Part shown: positions 16,259-24,093 of the stretch, in pieces
How the letters are laid out: every line of letters starts with the position of its first letter
Position numbering within the stretch: the first letter of the stretch is position 1
Origin: a virus
IMG/VR virus record: IMGVR_UViG_3300037502_002838
Span: 1 to 28,540 of that record
Length of the DNA: 28,540 nt
Direction: 5' to 3' (one strand)
Program-made: the position numbers and the translations under genes
Notes under the pieces: generated by a model
Database searches by the model: none
What the model was told of the DNA's origin: nothing
The model's input: the letters and a program-made list of their open reading frames with translations, nothing else

Positions 16259-17072
16259 TGATTACTCTCATTAAACTAAATTTATTCATAACATGAATGT
16301 CTTTTTTATTAATGGCCACTGGGATATATCGTCTATCTTTAGATTGTATTAAAAATGTCATTCTTGTGTTTGAATATTCCAATAAAATATCCTTATCAGT
16401 AATAAACCATAATTTGTTAGGCATAGATGTTGCAAAATCTCCCTCAGTCAATCCATTCATCATATGAATAGCCATACTAAATGCAAAATCATTTCTAAAT
16501 TTTTTAGTTGGGAGGTAAAACACTTTAGAATAATAGTTCCAATTTTCTTTAATCTTTCCTAAAAGATGAAAAAACAATTTTATCCTTTCAGTTTTTCTAA
16601 AAAAGAAAACTGTAGCCCAATAAAATGGAATGCCTAAATCACTGATAAATGTAAACTCAGATGTTTCTCTACTACTAGATAAATCAAAGGAATCTTTGTA
16701 AATTAAAAAATCATTTTTTTGAGTCCAACAATACCTTAAAAAATTCGAGTTGATGATAAAATCAGAATCTATGACCAAGGTCTCATCATAAGGTGTCAAG
16801 TCATAAGCATTATTTCTAGTATAGTTTTTCCAGTTAAGTAATTTGAAATCAGAATCGCCATCATAAAATCTTTTATTTTGATTACTGTTATCTGTAACAA
16901 CAATGATCTTTTCAAATACAGATATTACATCTTCAGATGTTATATCTGTGTCTGTAATTAGAGTAACTGGGAGATTTAAGTGTTCAGTAGCACGCCTGGC
17001 AGCAAAAACTGCCATCTTTACATAATCAATTTCTTGATTGTTGTAGGCAAAAATTAGTATACCACGATTCAT
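16251..17072 (-). CDS. GT-A-like glycosyltransferase-family protein
   Basis: This 273-aa protein opens with GILIFAYNNQEIDYVKMA, which reads as the first strand of a nucleotide-sugar binding domain. It has VTLITDTDI and then LVIDSDFII with D102-S-D104 as the probable DXD motif. Later PFYWATVFFFRK and NDFAFSMAIHMM parallel blocks of the neighbouring 276-aa protein. It probably transfers a sugar; the target is unknown. It is the second gene of the operon that begins at 17416 and overlaps the first by 4 nt. Confidence 0.8.
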   Translation of the reverse strand: MNRGILIFAYNNQEIDYVKMAVFAARRATEHLNLPVTLITDTDITSEDVISVFEKIIVVTDNSNQNKRFYDGDSDFKLLNWKNYTRNNAYDLTPYDETLVIDSDFIINSNFLRYCWTQKNDFLIYKDSFDLSSSRETSEFTFISDLGIPFYWATVFFFRKTERIKLFFHLLGKIKENWNYYSKVFYLPTKKFRNDFAFSMAIHMMNGLTEGDFATSMPNKLWFITDKDILLEYSNTRMTFLIQSKDRRYIPVAINKKDIHVMNKFSLMRVINV

Positions 17073-17416
17073 ATATCTAATAAACTTTCTACCGATCTGC
17101 TAGATTTTAATTTTTGAAACTTAGTATTATATGCGTTTGCTGCAAAGAAATACTTGTCGAGCAATTCTTGTAGAAATTTCTTTGGATTTTGTATATCTAC
17201 CGGTGTGTTGTTGTTATCAATAAGGACAAACGAATCTTGCCCTAAGTCAATCAAAGTTTTAACAAAATTGATAAGCTCTTTATCAACTTTAAACACTGTG
17301 CCATTGAAAAAATATATGGAATTTTGATGGTACTCTTCTAAGAGTACTCTTTTTTGCTCTGCTAATGCAGACATAAAATTAGATATTTCGAATGCTTTTT
17401 TTACTGTGTCGTCCAT
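17069..17416 (-). CDS. Hypothetical protein (115 aa), first gene of the modification operon
   Basis: I do not recognise a domain. The protein is mainly helical by eye, opening with KKAFEISNFMSALAEQK, with a beta-like middle (NSIYFFNGTVFKVDKELI) and a K/R-rich end. The ATG at 17414-17416 follows AGGA (17423-17426) after a 6-T spacer, a good ribosome binding site that is also part of the terminator stem. It is therefore the gene whose expression the hairpin/promoter element most directly controls. It has a 4-nt overlap with the downstream glycosyltransferase gene. Confidence 0.8.
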   Translation of the reverse strand: MDDTVKKAFEISNFMSALAEQKRVLLEEYHQNSIYFFNGTVFKVDKELINFVKTLIDLGQDSFVLIDNNNTPVDIQNPKKFLQELLDKYFFAANAYNTKFQKLKSSRSVESLLDI

Positions 17417-17459
17417 AAAAAATCCTGAAAGGTATAGTAAACTATATAATCTTTCAGGA
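17417..17459 (-). terminator. Rho-independent terminator of the structural gene block
   Basis: On the minus strand a 9-bp perfect stem (arms 17451-17459 and 17423-17431, TCCTGAAAG/CTTTCAGGA) with an inner 5-bp stem (17442-17446 with 17433-17437, 4-base loop) is followed at once by six T (17417-17422) and then the ATG of the next gene. It lies 28 nt past the stop of the 331-aa gene. The T run is only on the minus-strand side, so the terminator is directional. The right arm includes the Shine-Dalgarno AGGA, so the same fold would also hide the ribosome binding site of the next gene in readthrough RNA. Confidence 0.8.
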
Positions 17460-17469
17460 CAAATGTCAA
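17434..17469 (-). promoter_or_regulatory. Sigma70-type promoter of the modification operon, nested in the terminator
   Basis: TTGACA at 17464-17469 and TATAGT at 17441-17446 are separated by exactly 17 bp, giving one mismatch to the host sigma70 consensus over 12 positions. The expected start is near 17434, about 18 nt before the ATG. The upstream arm of the hairpin falls in the spacer and so is absent from RNA made here, leaving AGGA free for ribosomes. This is the only strong host-type promoter I found in the window. Confidence 0.78.
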
Positions 17470-17487
17470 TGAATTTTTAGATTTTGA

Positions 17488-18483
17488 TTAATTAAAACCT
17501 GTATTATTGATTGTTGCAGGAGGTAGTGGTAAGTCGACGTTAGACCCTGTGGGTACAAGAGCCTTAATTGAACTAGTCAGTGTTCCTTTGACTGGCTCAT
17601 CAACGCCGCCAGGTGCAGCACCTTTTGGTAACGGCAAGATTGGTGGATCCCCGCTGTCATCATCTCTAAATTGTATCGTAACTGTAAGAATTCGACCATT
17701 TGCAACACTAACATCATCTTTACTTACAGAAATATTATAATCGTTTTCGGCATACACACCTGCAACTGCTGGTTTTATGAAAATTGTTTGAGGAGTTGTC
17801 GTTATAGTGTACCAACCTAAATCTGTTTTTGGATATCCTCCGGCTGCGCCAGTTCCAGAATATGTTGTTCCAGTAGAACCGAAAGATATTGTTGCCATAT
17901 CATTGAGAAGATCTTTCCATCTTTCGGTTTTATTGTAAGACGGATCAGACGGAGGAAGACTGTGAACTAATGATGCACTAAATCTTATTTGACCGCCTGC
18001 ATTGAAAAAATGTCGAGCAGCGTCGCCTGTCGGAAATGTAACAGTAAGAACTTGCGTCAACGTACCACTCCAATTGGTTGCCCTAATGCTAGGAGAAACT
18101 AAATTCTGTTCAGTTCCTTGATTAAATGCAATAGTCAATCTATTGACTTGACATGTTGTTGCAAATGTTTTATATTGGTTAACAAATTCATTAGTGATCA
18201 ATGTACTATCAGATGGAATATCTAAATTTGGACCTTCATCTACTCCTGTCTGGTGCTGACGAACTTTAAGTAAATCATTTCGTAAACTGTTCCATTGGGC
18301 AACTGTAATTAAGTCTGGAGCTGGTTGTCCGGATACAATTGCTGATGATACTACTTGGCCGTATCCAGCATCTGATAATCCAGTACCTAATAGAAATTCA
18401 GCAGTGTTCTGAATATTGTTATAGTCTTCTGCATATATGGTGTTGCCATCAATTTTTGGAAAAATACCTGGTGATCCTGACAT
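17488..18483 (-). CDS. Virion structural protein (331 aa)
   Basis: It opens with FPKIDGNTIYAEDYNNIQ and has GLSDAGYGQVVSS and VAQWNSLRNDLLKVRQHQTG, a pattern I associate with tail structural proteins of marine T4-like phages. A later TGDAARHFFNAGGQIRFSAS is also typical of phage tail proteins. It is beta-rich and Gly/Thr/Pro-rich, without cysteine motifs, signal peptide or membrane segment. It is the last gene of the structural block before the terminator. A late-promoter-like motif at 18505-18511 lies 21 nt before the ATG. The precise position in the particle is not known. Confidence 0.82.
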   Translation of the reverse strand: MSGSPGIFPKIDGNTIYAEDYNNIQNTAEFLLGTGLSDAGYGQVVSSAIVSGQPAPDLITVAQWNSLRNDLLKVRQHQTGVDEGPNLDIPSDSTLITNEFVNQYKTFATTCQVNRLTIAFNQGTEQNLVSPSIRATNWSGTLTQVLTVTFPTGDAARHFFNAGGQIRFSASLVHSLPPSDPSYNKTERWKDLLNDMATISFGSTGTTYSGTGAAGGYPKTDLGWYTITTTPQTIFIKPAVAGVYAENDYNISVSKDDVSVANGRILTVTIQFRDDDSGDPPILPLPKGAAPGGVDEPVKGTLTSSIKALVPTGSNVDLPLPPATINNTGFN

Positions 18484-18504
18484 AACGTTCTCTTTATTTT
18501 GTGT

Positions 18505-18511
18505 TATTTAG
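18505..18511 (-). promoter_or_regulatory. Late-promoter-like motif (CTAAATA)
   Basis: CTAAATA on the minus strand lies in the 28-nt gap before the 331-aa gene and abuts the stop codon of the gene at 18512-19987. It matches the variant of the T4 late motif (TATAAATA, read by gp55/gp33) reported for cyanophages. Its distance of 21 nt to the ATG is suitable. Confidence 0.5.
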
Positions 18512-19987
18512 TTATAGAACGATTGCTTCTACTAACTTTATTCCAACATCATTGTTTGTTTCCAATGCTATGGCAAACACATCTTGATATTGATGAAACC
18601 CTGCATGAACGGCACAACCATTATCGGCTGCAATTAATCTATCTCCCTTTTTAATAGCTCCAGTAACTTTTACTGGTACTCGGCCTTTTAAGGCCACAGC
18701 CTGACCATTGGATGCACTATTCATAAGATAGGCCGGGTGAGCTGAAATGACCCCAATCGCTCTATCTCCAAATATTGCTGCCCTAACTTCGGCTTCGCCA
18801 CCAACTGTTACTACAGTGCCGACATCATAGTCTGCATCTGTTAGATATTTTTCAGCAAGGTCAGCATATTCTGCTTCAGCAGCAGTTCCTTCAAAACGAT
18901 TTGCATATATATCACCAGAACTATCTCTTGCTGCGATAGTTGATGGTGTAGCTGTTAAACTAGCAGACACGTATGACCCGCCAAGATTAAGTGTATCTGC
19001 CTGCGTGGCTACTCCATTAAAAGATGTTGCAAAAACTGTTGCAAACTTGAATGAGCTAGAACCTAAATTACTTACATTGTTACTGCCCGGCAATGTGTTA
19101 GCACCTATAATTTTTAAAGGAGTTTGAACTGTACCTGTATTTGTTTTAAAAACAATAGTGTCACTTAGGACGTTTTGTATTGTTGGAGTTGTTCCATCAA
19201 TAAACACAGACAAATCATCGTCGTTACCTACAGTAAAACCTAAATCACTGAATCTTATAGCAACTGTTGGCAATGAAGAGATATCATTTCTAACAAACTT
19301 GGTTGCATCTACGCCGCCCAATTTTAAAGCGTTTGATGATGTTCCCCAAAATCTATGATCTGTGGACGTTACACCTTCGACATCTGGCCCAAGCGTAACA
19401 CTCGGTGTATTGACTAAGGTAATGCCCTTTTTAATTACGCTGTATCCTGTAATAGGATTGATTGCTGCATTAAGAGTAAATTCATCCGAAGAAATAATAT
19501 AAACAACTACGCCATTAACCACTGCTTCAACAATAGCGTGTGTGGCGCTGGTAGTATCTACAACACTTCTAGATCTTAATTGTGTGGTTTCAGCATTGGC
19601 CACTGCTTGTGGACCAACTAATATAAATTCCGATCCACTCCAAGCATATAATTGATTGGTATTTGTATTATACCAAAAATCACCAGTAGTCAACCCCACT
19701 GGCTCGGAAGCACCTATTTCGGCGCCGCCAGTTGTTCTAAATTTAGTACCATCATAGAACTTTAGTTTTTTAGTTCCGCTATCATACCAAATCTGACCAG
19801 AAATCTTTCTAGTTGGTTCAGAGGTTCCAGCGAAATTTTCTAGAAGATGTACAAAGTTCTCATTCTGAACTTCACCATATCCTGCATAATTTTTTCCAAT
19901 TAGCTTGATATCAAGCGTATTATCGACGGTCCCATCTTCAACTACGCTGACTAGTGTTCCGTTATATCTATTAATGTTATAAGGCAT
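18512..19987 (-). CDS. Tail-fibre-like protein with shared N-terminal module (491 aa)
   Basis: The N-terminal 130 residues hold the module shared with the two genes upstream: IGKNYAGYGEVQNENFVHLL, GQIWYD, LKFYDG, GDFWYN, then a GP. The middle is beta-rich with a triple-helix-like repeat character. The C-terminal 120 residues (370-491) form a distinct domain beginning EYADLAEKYLTDADYDVGT and containing PAYLMN and ALKGRVPVKV, a C-terminal type seen on phage fibres. It is probably a tail fibre or fibre adaptor subunit. It lies downstream of a late-promoter-like motif in the 26-nt gap at its 5' end. Confidence 0.85.
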   Translation of the reverse strand: MPYNINRYNGTLVSVVEDGTVDNTLDIKLIGKNYAGYGEVQNENFVHLLENFAGTSEPTRKISGQIWYDSGTKKLKFYDGTKFRTTGGAEIGASEPVGLTTGDFWYNTNTNQLYAWSGSEFILVGPQAVANAETTQLRSRSVVDTTSATHAIVEAVVNGVVVYIISSDEFTLNAAINPITGYSVIKKGITLVNTPSVTLGPDVEGVTSTDHRFWGTSSNALKLGGVDATKFVRNDISSLPTVAIRFSDLGFTVGNDDDLSVFIDGTTPTIQNVLSDTIVFKTNTGTVQTPLKIIGANTLPGSNNVSNLGSSSFKFATVFATSFNGVATQADTLNLGGSYVSASLTATPSTIAARDSSGDIYANRFEGTAAEAEYADLAEKYLTDADYDVGTVVTVGGEAEVRAAIFGDRAIGVISAHPAYLMNSASNGQAVALKGRVPVKVTGAIKKGDRLIAADNGCAVHAGFHQYQDVFAIALETNNDVGIKLVEAIVL

Positions 19988-20006
19988 TCCCTAAACCCCT
20001 TTTCTA

Positions 20007-20014
20007 TATTTATT
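20007..20014 (-). promoter_or_regulatory. Late-promoter-like motif (AATAAATA)
   Basis: AATAAATA on the minus strand lies at the end of the 428-aa gene, 19 nt before the ATG of the 491-aa gene. It fits the NATAAATA late motif of T4-like phages. A GGGG stretch between it and the ATG can serve as the ribosome binding site. The A/T-rich setting makes chance matches likely, so this is moderate evidence. Confidence 0.45.
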
Positions 20015-21300
20015 TAAACTGGTACATTATCATATGCCCAGCCTCTATTTGTTCCTGTATAAACCAATGTAAACGCAGCAGCTTCCGTAGATACTACGAC
20101 ATTTGATGCGGCTCCGTTGATTTTTTGACCGTTTCTATCAATAGTTACTGGATTAAAATCCAAACCCTGAATTGAAGCGTCAATAAATGATACAAAATCC
20201 CCTATTACCGGACTTGCTGGCAGTGTTATTGTAAACGGTGAAACATCTGCAGCCAATAATATTTTTTCATTAGGTTGAGCTGTATAATTTGCTGACTTAG
20301 AAATCCAAGATGATTTTACAGTTCCTGTAACTTCTAAATTTCCAGAAATTTTAGCAGAACCGCCAACATGAAGGGTTTGTTCTGGATTACTATTGAAAAT
20401 TCCTATCCTAGAAGTAGTGGTCTTTACAGTTATCGCTTCAACCTCAACTGTTGCATTTCTTACAATTAGTTTAAAATCTTGCCCTGATCTATTACTAGCT
20501 ATGGCAAATGTTAAATTGTCTATCCTAAATTCATTATTTTGTGTCGGGCCAAGAACTAACGGCACTGCGTTCTGTATTCTTATTTGTCCAATAGTAGTGG
20601 AATCAGTTTCTGTACTTAAAAAACTACTAACACCCTTTAAATTCCCCAATCCATCAAGCAATGCATCGGCTTTAGATGCAGTGACATAAAATTTTATTTG
20701 ACTGTCATTAGCTTGGGTGAATCCCTTTCTAATAACACCAGTAAATCCTTCACTAGTCAAATCTAGTGCGTCTCTAGTGGACGGAGTGAATTCATCTTTA
20801 CTAAAAATTCCTAATAAACTTTGGCCTGCCCAAAGTTTTACAATCGATCTTAAATTTCCGCTGACGTCGGATACACTGACAACTTCAGGACCAGATATAC
20901 CTTGTTCAGCAGTATATAAAGGCCCAGCTAGTACTGTATCTTGTCCATCATAAAAAAACATTTGATTAGATGCATTATTAATCCATATGTCACCTTGAAC
21001 AAGTGTAGTCGGTCTACTTGATGCAATTATAGGACCACCACTAGTTTTAAACTGTGTGCCATCATATATCTTTAATCTATTTTCATTAGAGTCGTACCAT
21101 ATCTGTCCTCTGATAGGAAAATTTGGCGGAGTCGAACTGGCAAAATTTTCTAATAACTTGATAAAATTTTCATTTAGTAATTCACCATAATTACTGGTAT
21201 TTTTACCAACTAGCGTGAGATCAGTGCTAGTTTGATCTATAGTATTATCAAGTAGTTCGGTTAATTCTGAACCATCAGTTTTATTAATAATGTATGCCAT
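20014..21300 (-). CDS. Tail-fibre-like protein with shared N-terminal module (428 aa)
   Basis: The N-terminal 130 residues match the shared module (VGKNTSNYGELLNENFIKLL, GQIWYD, LKIYDG, GDIWIN, GP). A middle region contains VIRKGFTQAND like its paralogues and an EQTLHVGGSAKISGNLEVTG segment typical of phage fibre shafts. The C-terminus (FTITLPASPVIGDFVSFID...) ends GWAYDNVPV and looks like a beta-sandwich tip. It is the middle member of a tandem set of three. It overlaps the upstream 704-aa gene by one base (TAATG), with AGGA 8 nt before the ATG. Confidence 0.85.
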   Translation of the reverse strand: MAYIINKTDGSELTELLDNTIDQTSTDLTLVGKNTSNYGELLNENFIKLLENFASSTPPNFPIRGQIWYDSNENRLKIYDGTQFKTSGGPIIASSRPTTLVQGDIWINNASNQMFFYDGQDTVLAGPLYTAEQGISGPEVVSVSDVSGNLRSIVKLWAGQSLLGIFSKDEFTPSTRDALDLTSEGFTGVIRKGFTQANDSQIKFYVTASKADALLDGLGNLKGVSSFLSTETDSTTIGQIRIQNAVPLVLGPTQNNEFRIDNLTFAIASNRSGQDFKLIVRNATVEVEAITVKTTTSRIGIFNSNPEQTLHVGGSAKISGNLEVTGTVKSSWISKSANYTAQPNEKILLAADVSPFTITLPASPVIGDFVSFIDASIQGLDFNPVTIDRNGQKINGAASNVVVSTEAAAFTLVYTGTNRGWAYDNVPV

Positions 21301-23414
21301 TAAGCTATCCTACCTGTAAATATGATATAATTAATTGTTTGATAATTATTTGTGATAGAAAAAGGCACTGCTAAGGAACTTGATGGCAAGTCGTCCATGA
21401 ATATGCCACCACTGTCTACCATAAGTTGACCTTGTCCAGTTGCAGTGAGGCCATTTGACCCTTCTGCGTTCGTATCCGGGGGTGTACCTGTCGCTGGTTT
21501 AAACGCATAAAATTGGCTTCCTGCATTTCCTTTTAAATCATGTACGTGTTGTGGCAAATTATTACGTGTCAATTGTATTTCTGCAACACCACCTACACCG
21601 CCCAATTCATCAGCTGCAACATCTGGAACCCTATTAGGTCCTGGGGTTGCGCCCGAATTCGACATGTTATCTTTACCAAGAGGAAATCTTCCTCTCAAAT
21701 CCGGTAATCCGAAAGTGGCAACTCCTGTTAAGAGACTCAATGGTTTATATCTGTACTCGATGACTGCGAATAATTCCGGGTATGAGGCAATAAGTTGCTC
21801 ACTACCATCGCAAAGCAAATATCCGATAGGAACTACTGCACCGGCAAAGGGAAAAATTGCCCCCGTAGGTACTAAAGGAACATTTCTAAGAATAGTTGCT
21901 TTACTTACTCTGCTTAAAACCCCAGCTCGACTTGTTAAAAATTCATCACTTGCCTGAGAATCTGTCGCTTGTGGCTTATTTGTTATAAATGACGGGCTAA
22001 TAATTCCAGTTAATGTCACAGTGTTGGTCGATGTTGATCCATTAAAATTAACCCCTGTACTAACAATATCACTTGCTTGTAATACAGAACCAAACGAATC
22101 AACCCGATCACCAAGACTAAACACTGTAGTCGATGTTAGTCCCGAAGCAGTTCCAGAAATATTACCAGTTAAAAATCCATTGAAATTGCCAAAAAATGTT
22201 GTAGCAGGTTTTCCTGCTAGTTCGCTTTCTGGTTGCCCGACCCTATTAGCAAAAATGTTATTCCACCTAACTGCGGCTGATCCTAAATTAAAAGAGTTAT
22301 CAGTTTTTGGTAAAATTGTTTTAAGGTTTGAATTCCCATCGACTTCTAAATTTTCACCAACAAATAATCTTTTATTAATACTTGCACCACCAGTAGTCAT
22401 TATTGATCCGGTGTTTATTCCGGTAGAGTTTTCAGTATTGGCTACAATAAGTTTTCCGTTTGTTTTTATATTTCCAACTACATCTAAACTTTCATCGGGG
22501 TTTGTTTTATTAATTCCTACTTTTTGACTGCTGTCAATTCTTAATACTGTTGGAGTACCAGATGAAGATTTGAGTTTAAAATCTATACTTGATCCAGAAA
22601 TTTTATTAAAGATCAAAGCCGAATTACTATCAATAGCTATACTTAACGAAGAGTCTCCTCCGATATTGATACCGGCATTGTTTCTAACACTTAGACCAAA
22701 ATTAGTTACGCTTGGTTGATCTGATCTTAGAAAGTTTGATGCTGCAACTGTAGAAGATCCTATTACTAGCGCATCTGCTTTTTCAGCAACACCCCAAAAT
22801 TTATTACCTAACGTTGTACTGTTAAAGTTTTTAGATGATAAATTAATACCCTGTTTTAGTGTAGTAAATCCCTCTATTGCTGATTTCGGTGTGAACTGTC
22901 TTTCACTGATTATTGCTACTCTTTCATCCTTTACAAACAAGGTTACAACCGGTCTAACTTCATTACCTAACGTGTCAGATATTAATTCTACTTCTGCACC
23001 TGTCCTTTGACCTGTACTATATTGTGGACCAACTAGTACCCATGTAGATCCGTTGTAAAGAAAAAGTTGTTGATTATCTGTATCAACCCATAGATCACCA
23101 ATTACAGATGTTACTGGTGATGTTGTTGCTTTTTTAACGTTACCTGCTGCTACCCATCTTGAACCATCAAACAATTTTAACTGATTATTTTCACCTACAG
23201 TAGTATCATACCACAGTTGTCCAGTTACTGGATTTGTCGGTTCAGTACTTTTTGCGAAATTTTCTAAAAGATGTAAAAAATTTTCAGCAATCGCCTGACT
23301 GTATCCAGCATAATTTTTTCCAATAAATGCAACACTTCTATCTTGATTAAGAGTCTGATCGTTAACTGTTATTGGCGTTTTTGTTGTGTCGCTAAACTTA
23401 ACTTGATAACTCAT
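21300..23414 (-). CDS. Tail-fibre protein with tail-collar/gp12-like C-terminus (704 aa)
   Basis: Residues 1-135 form the shared module (IGKNYAGYSQAIAENFLHLL, GQLWYD, LKLFDG, GDLWVD, GP). The shaft has an ESLDVVGNIKTNGKLIV repeat-like region. The last 190 residues are a phage tail-collar domain, starting VPTGAIFPFAGAVVPIGYLL near residue 515 and passing through CDGSEQLI and FGLPDLRGRFPLG. The HVH of LPQHVHD recalls the HxH metal site of T4 gp12. It likely binds the host surface as the receptor-binding tip. GGAG lies 7 nt before the ATG. It is the first and longest of the three tandem fibre genes. Confidence 0.9.
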   Translation of the reverse strand: MSYQVKFSDTTKTPITVNDQTLNQDRSVAFIGKNYAGYSQAIAENFLHLLENFAKSTEPTNPVTGQLWYDTTVGENNQLKLFDGSRWVAAGNVKKATTSPVTSVIGDLWVDTDNQQLFLYNGSTWVLVGPQYSTGQRTGAEVELISDTLGNEVRPVVTLFVKDERVAIISERQFTPKSAIEGFTTLKQGINLSSKNFNSTTLGNKFWGVAEKADALVIGSSTVAASNFLRSDQPSVTNFGLSVRNNAGINIGGDSSLSIAIDSNSALIFNKISGSSIDFKLKSSSGTPTVLRIDSSQKVGINKTNPDESLDVVGNIKTNGKLIVANTENSTGINTGSIMTTGGASINKRLFVGENLEVDGNSNLKTILPKTDNSFNLGSAAVRWNNIFANRVGQPESELAGKPATTFFGNFNGFLTGNISGTASGLTSTTVFSLGDRVDSFGSVLQASDIVSTGVNFNGSTSTNTVTLTGIISPSFITNKPQATDSQASDEFLTSRAGVLSRVSKATILRNVPLVPTGAIFPFAGAVVPIGYLLCDGSEQLIASYPELFAVIEYRYKPLSLLTGVATFGLPDLRGRFPLGKDNMSNSGATPGPNRVPDVAADELGGVGGVAEIQLTRNNLPQHVHDLKGNAGSQFYAFKPATGTPPDTNAEGSNGLTATGQGQLMVDSGGIFMDDLPSSSLAVPFSITNNYQTINYIIFTGRIA

Positions 23415-23415
23415 A

Positions 23416-24024
23416 TTATGCTCCGTTCAATCCAGTTAAACTCTGTATTCTAACTGTATAGTCTATTTGAATTAATCTATTCAAAGATTTTTGCACTGGG
23501 TGAAAAATTACATGAGTTAATAATTTACTGTTTCCTGAAGAACTATAAGATTTAAGACCCAACTCATCAAAAACAAAATTTCCTTCATTGCTATTTGAAT
23601 TATCAAATGCTTGTTGCCCTGCAGCATCGCCATAATCTAAAAGACATGTAATGAAAACATCTGTATAGTTAGTGCCAGTTACGTGCCTAGATTCGATAAA
23701 ATTCCTAGTTGGGTCTACGTTTGATATTGATCTGTCATCAACAACTTTGGCATAACGTTCATTATAAAGACTGGCATTAATACCAGTGCTGTTTGGTGTA
23801 AGGTACGTGATGATACCTGTAGGATCGACCGCTGTTCCTCCATTACCAAATGCCATCTCATATATAAACCCTTGACCAGAATTTGAAATACTTTCGGCAA
23901 GAGCTATACTCATATTTTCATAATGGATTGCATTTCGTTTATTAACATATATTTTCTGGGACTCGGGATCCCAAATTTTTATATGCCCTTCTACATGTAT
24001 TCCGGTTAAATCTCTATTTTGCAT
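23416..24024 (-). CDS. Virion structural protein (202 aa)
   Basis: It opens RDLTGIHVEGHIKIWDPES and has FIYEMAFGNGGTAVDPTG, a pattern I associate with conserved structural proteins of marine T4-like phages. The C-terminal half holds FDELGLKS and LLTHVIFHPVQKSLNR. It has no signal, membrane segment or enzyme motif. It sits between the subtilisin-like gene and the fibre set, and is probably a baseplate-associated or fibre-attachment protein. A late motif at 24046-24053 is 21 nt before the ATG. Confidence 0.82.
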   Translation of the reverse strand: MQNRDLTGIHVEGHIKIWDPESQKIYVNKRNAIHYENMSIALAESISNSGQGFIYEMAFGNGGTAVDPTGIITYLTPNSTGINASLYNERYAKVVDDRSISNVDPTRNFIESRHVTGTNYTDVFITCLLDYGDAAGQQAFDNSNSNEGNFVFDELGLKSYSSSGNSKLLTHVIFHPVQKSLNRLIQIDYTVRIQSLTGLNGA

Positions 24025-24045
24025 GGTTATCTCGCATTATTTTAT

Positions 24046-24053
24046 TATTTATC
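24046..24053 (-). promoter_or_regulatory. Late-promoter motif (GATAAATA)
   Basis: GATAAATA on the minus strand lies in a 69-nt gene-free gap (24025-24093) and agrees with the T4 late consensus TATAAATA in seven of eight positions. It ends 21 nt before the ATG of the 202-aa gene. It is the best-placed late promoter in the window because it lies in true intergenic sequence; I see no hairpin terminator in the gap. Confidence 0.6.
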
Positions 24054-24093
24054 TGCTTTCATAATGTGTTAGTTTTATGATTTGAATGGTTTT

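Noticed and set aside
22021-22527. 168-codon open frame on the plus strand
   Set aside because: It lies wholly inside the 704-aa fibre gene, is low-complexity Pro/Leu/Val sequence and has no ribosome binding site; it is the antisense shadow of beta-repeat coding sequence.
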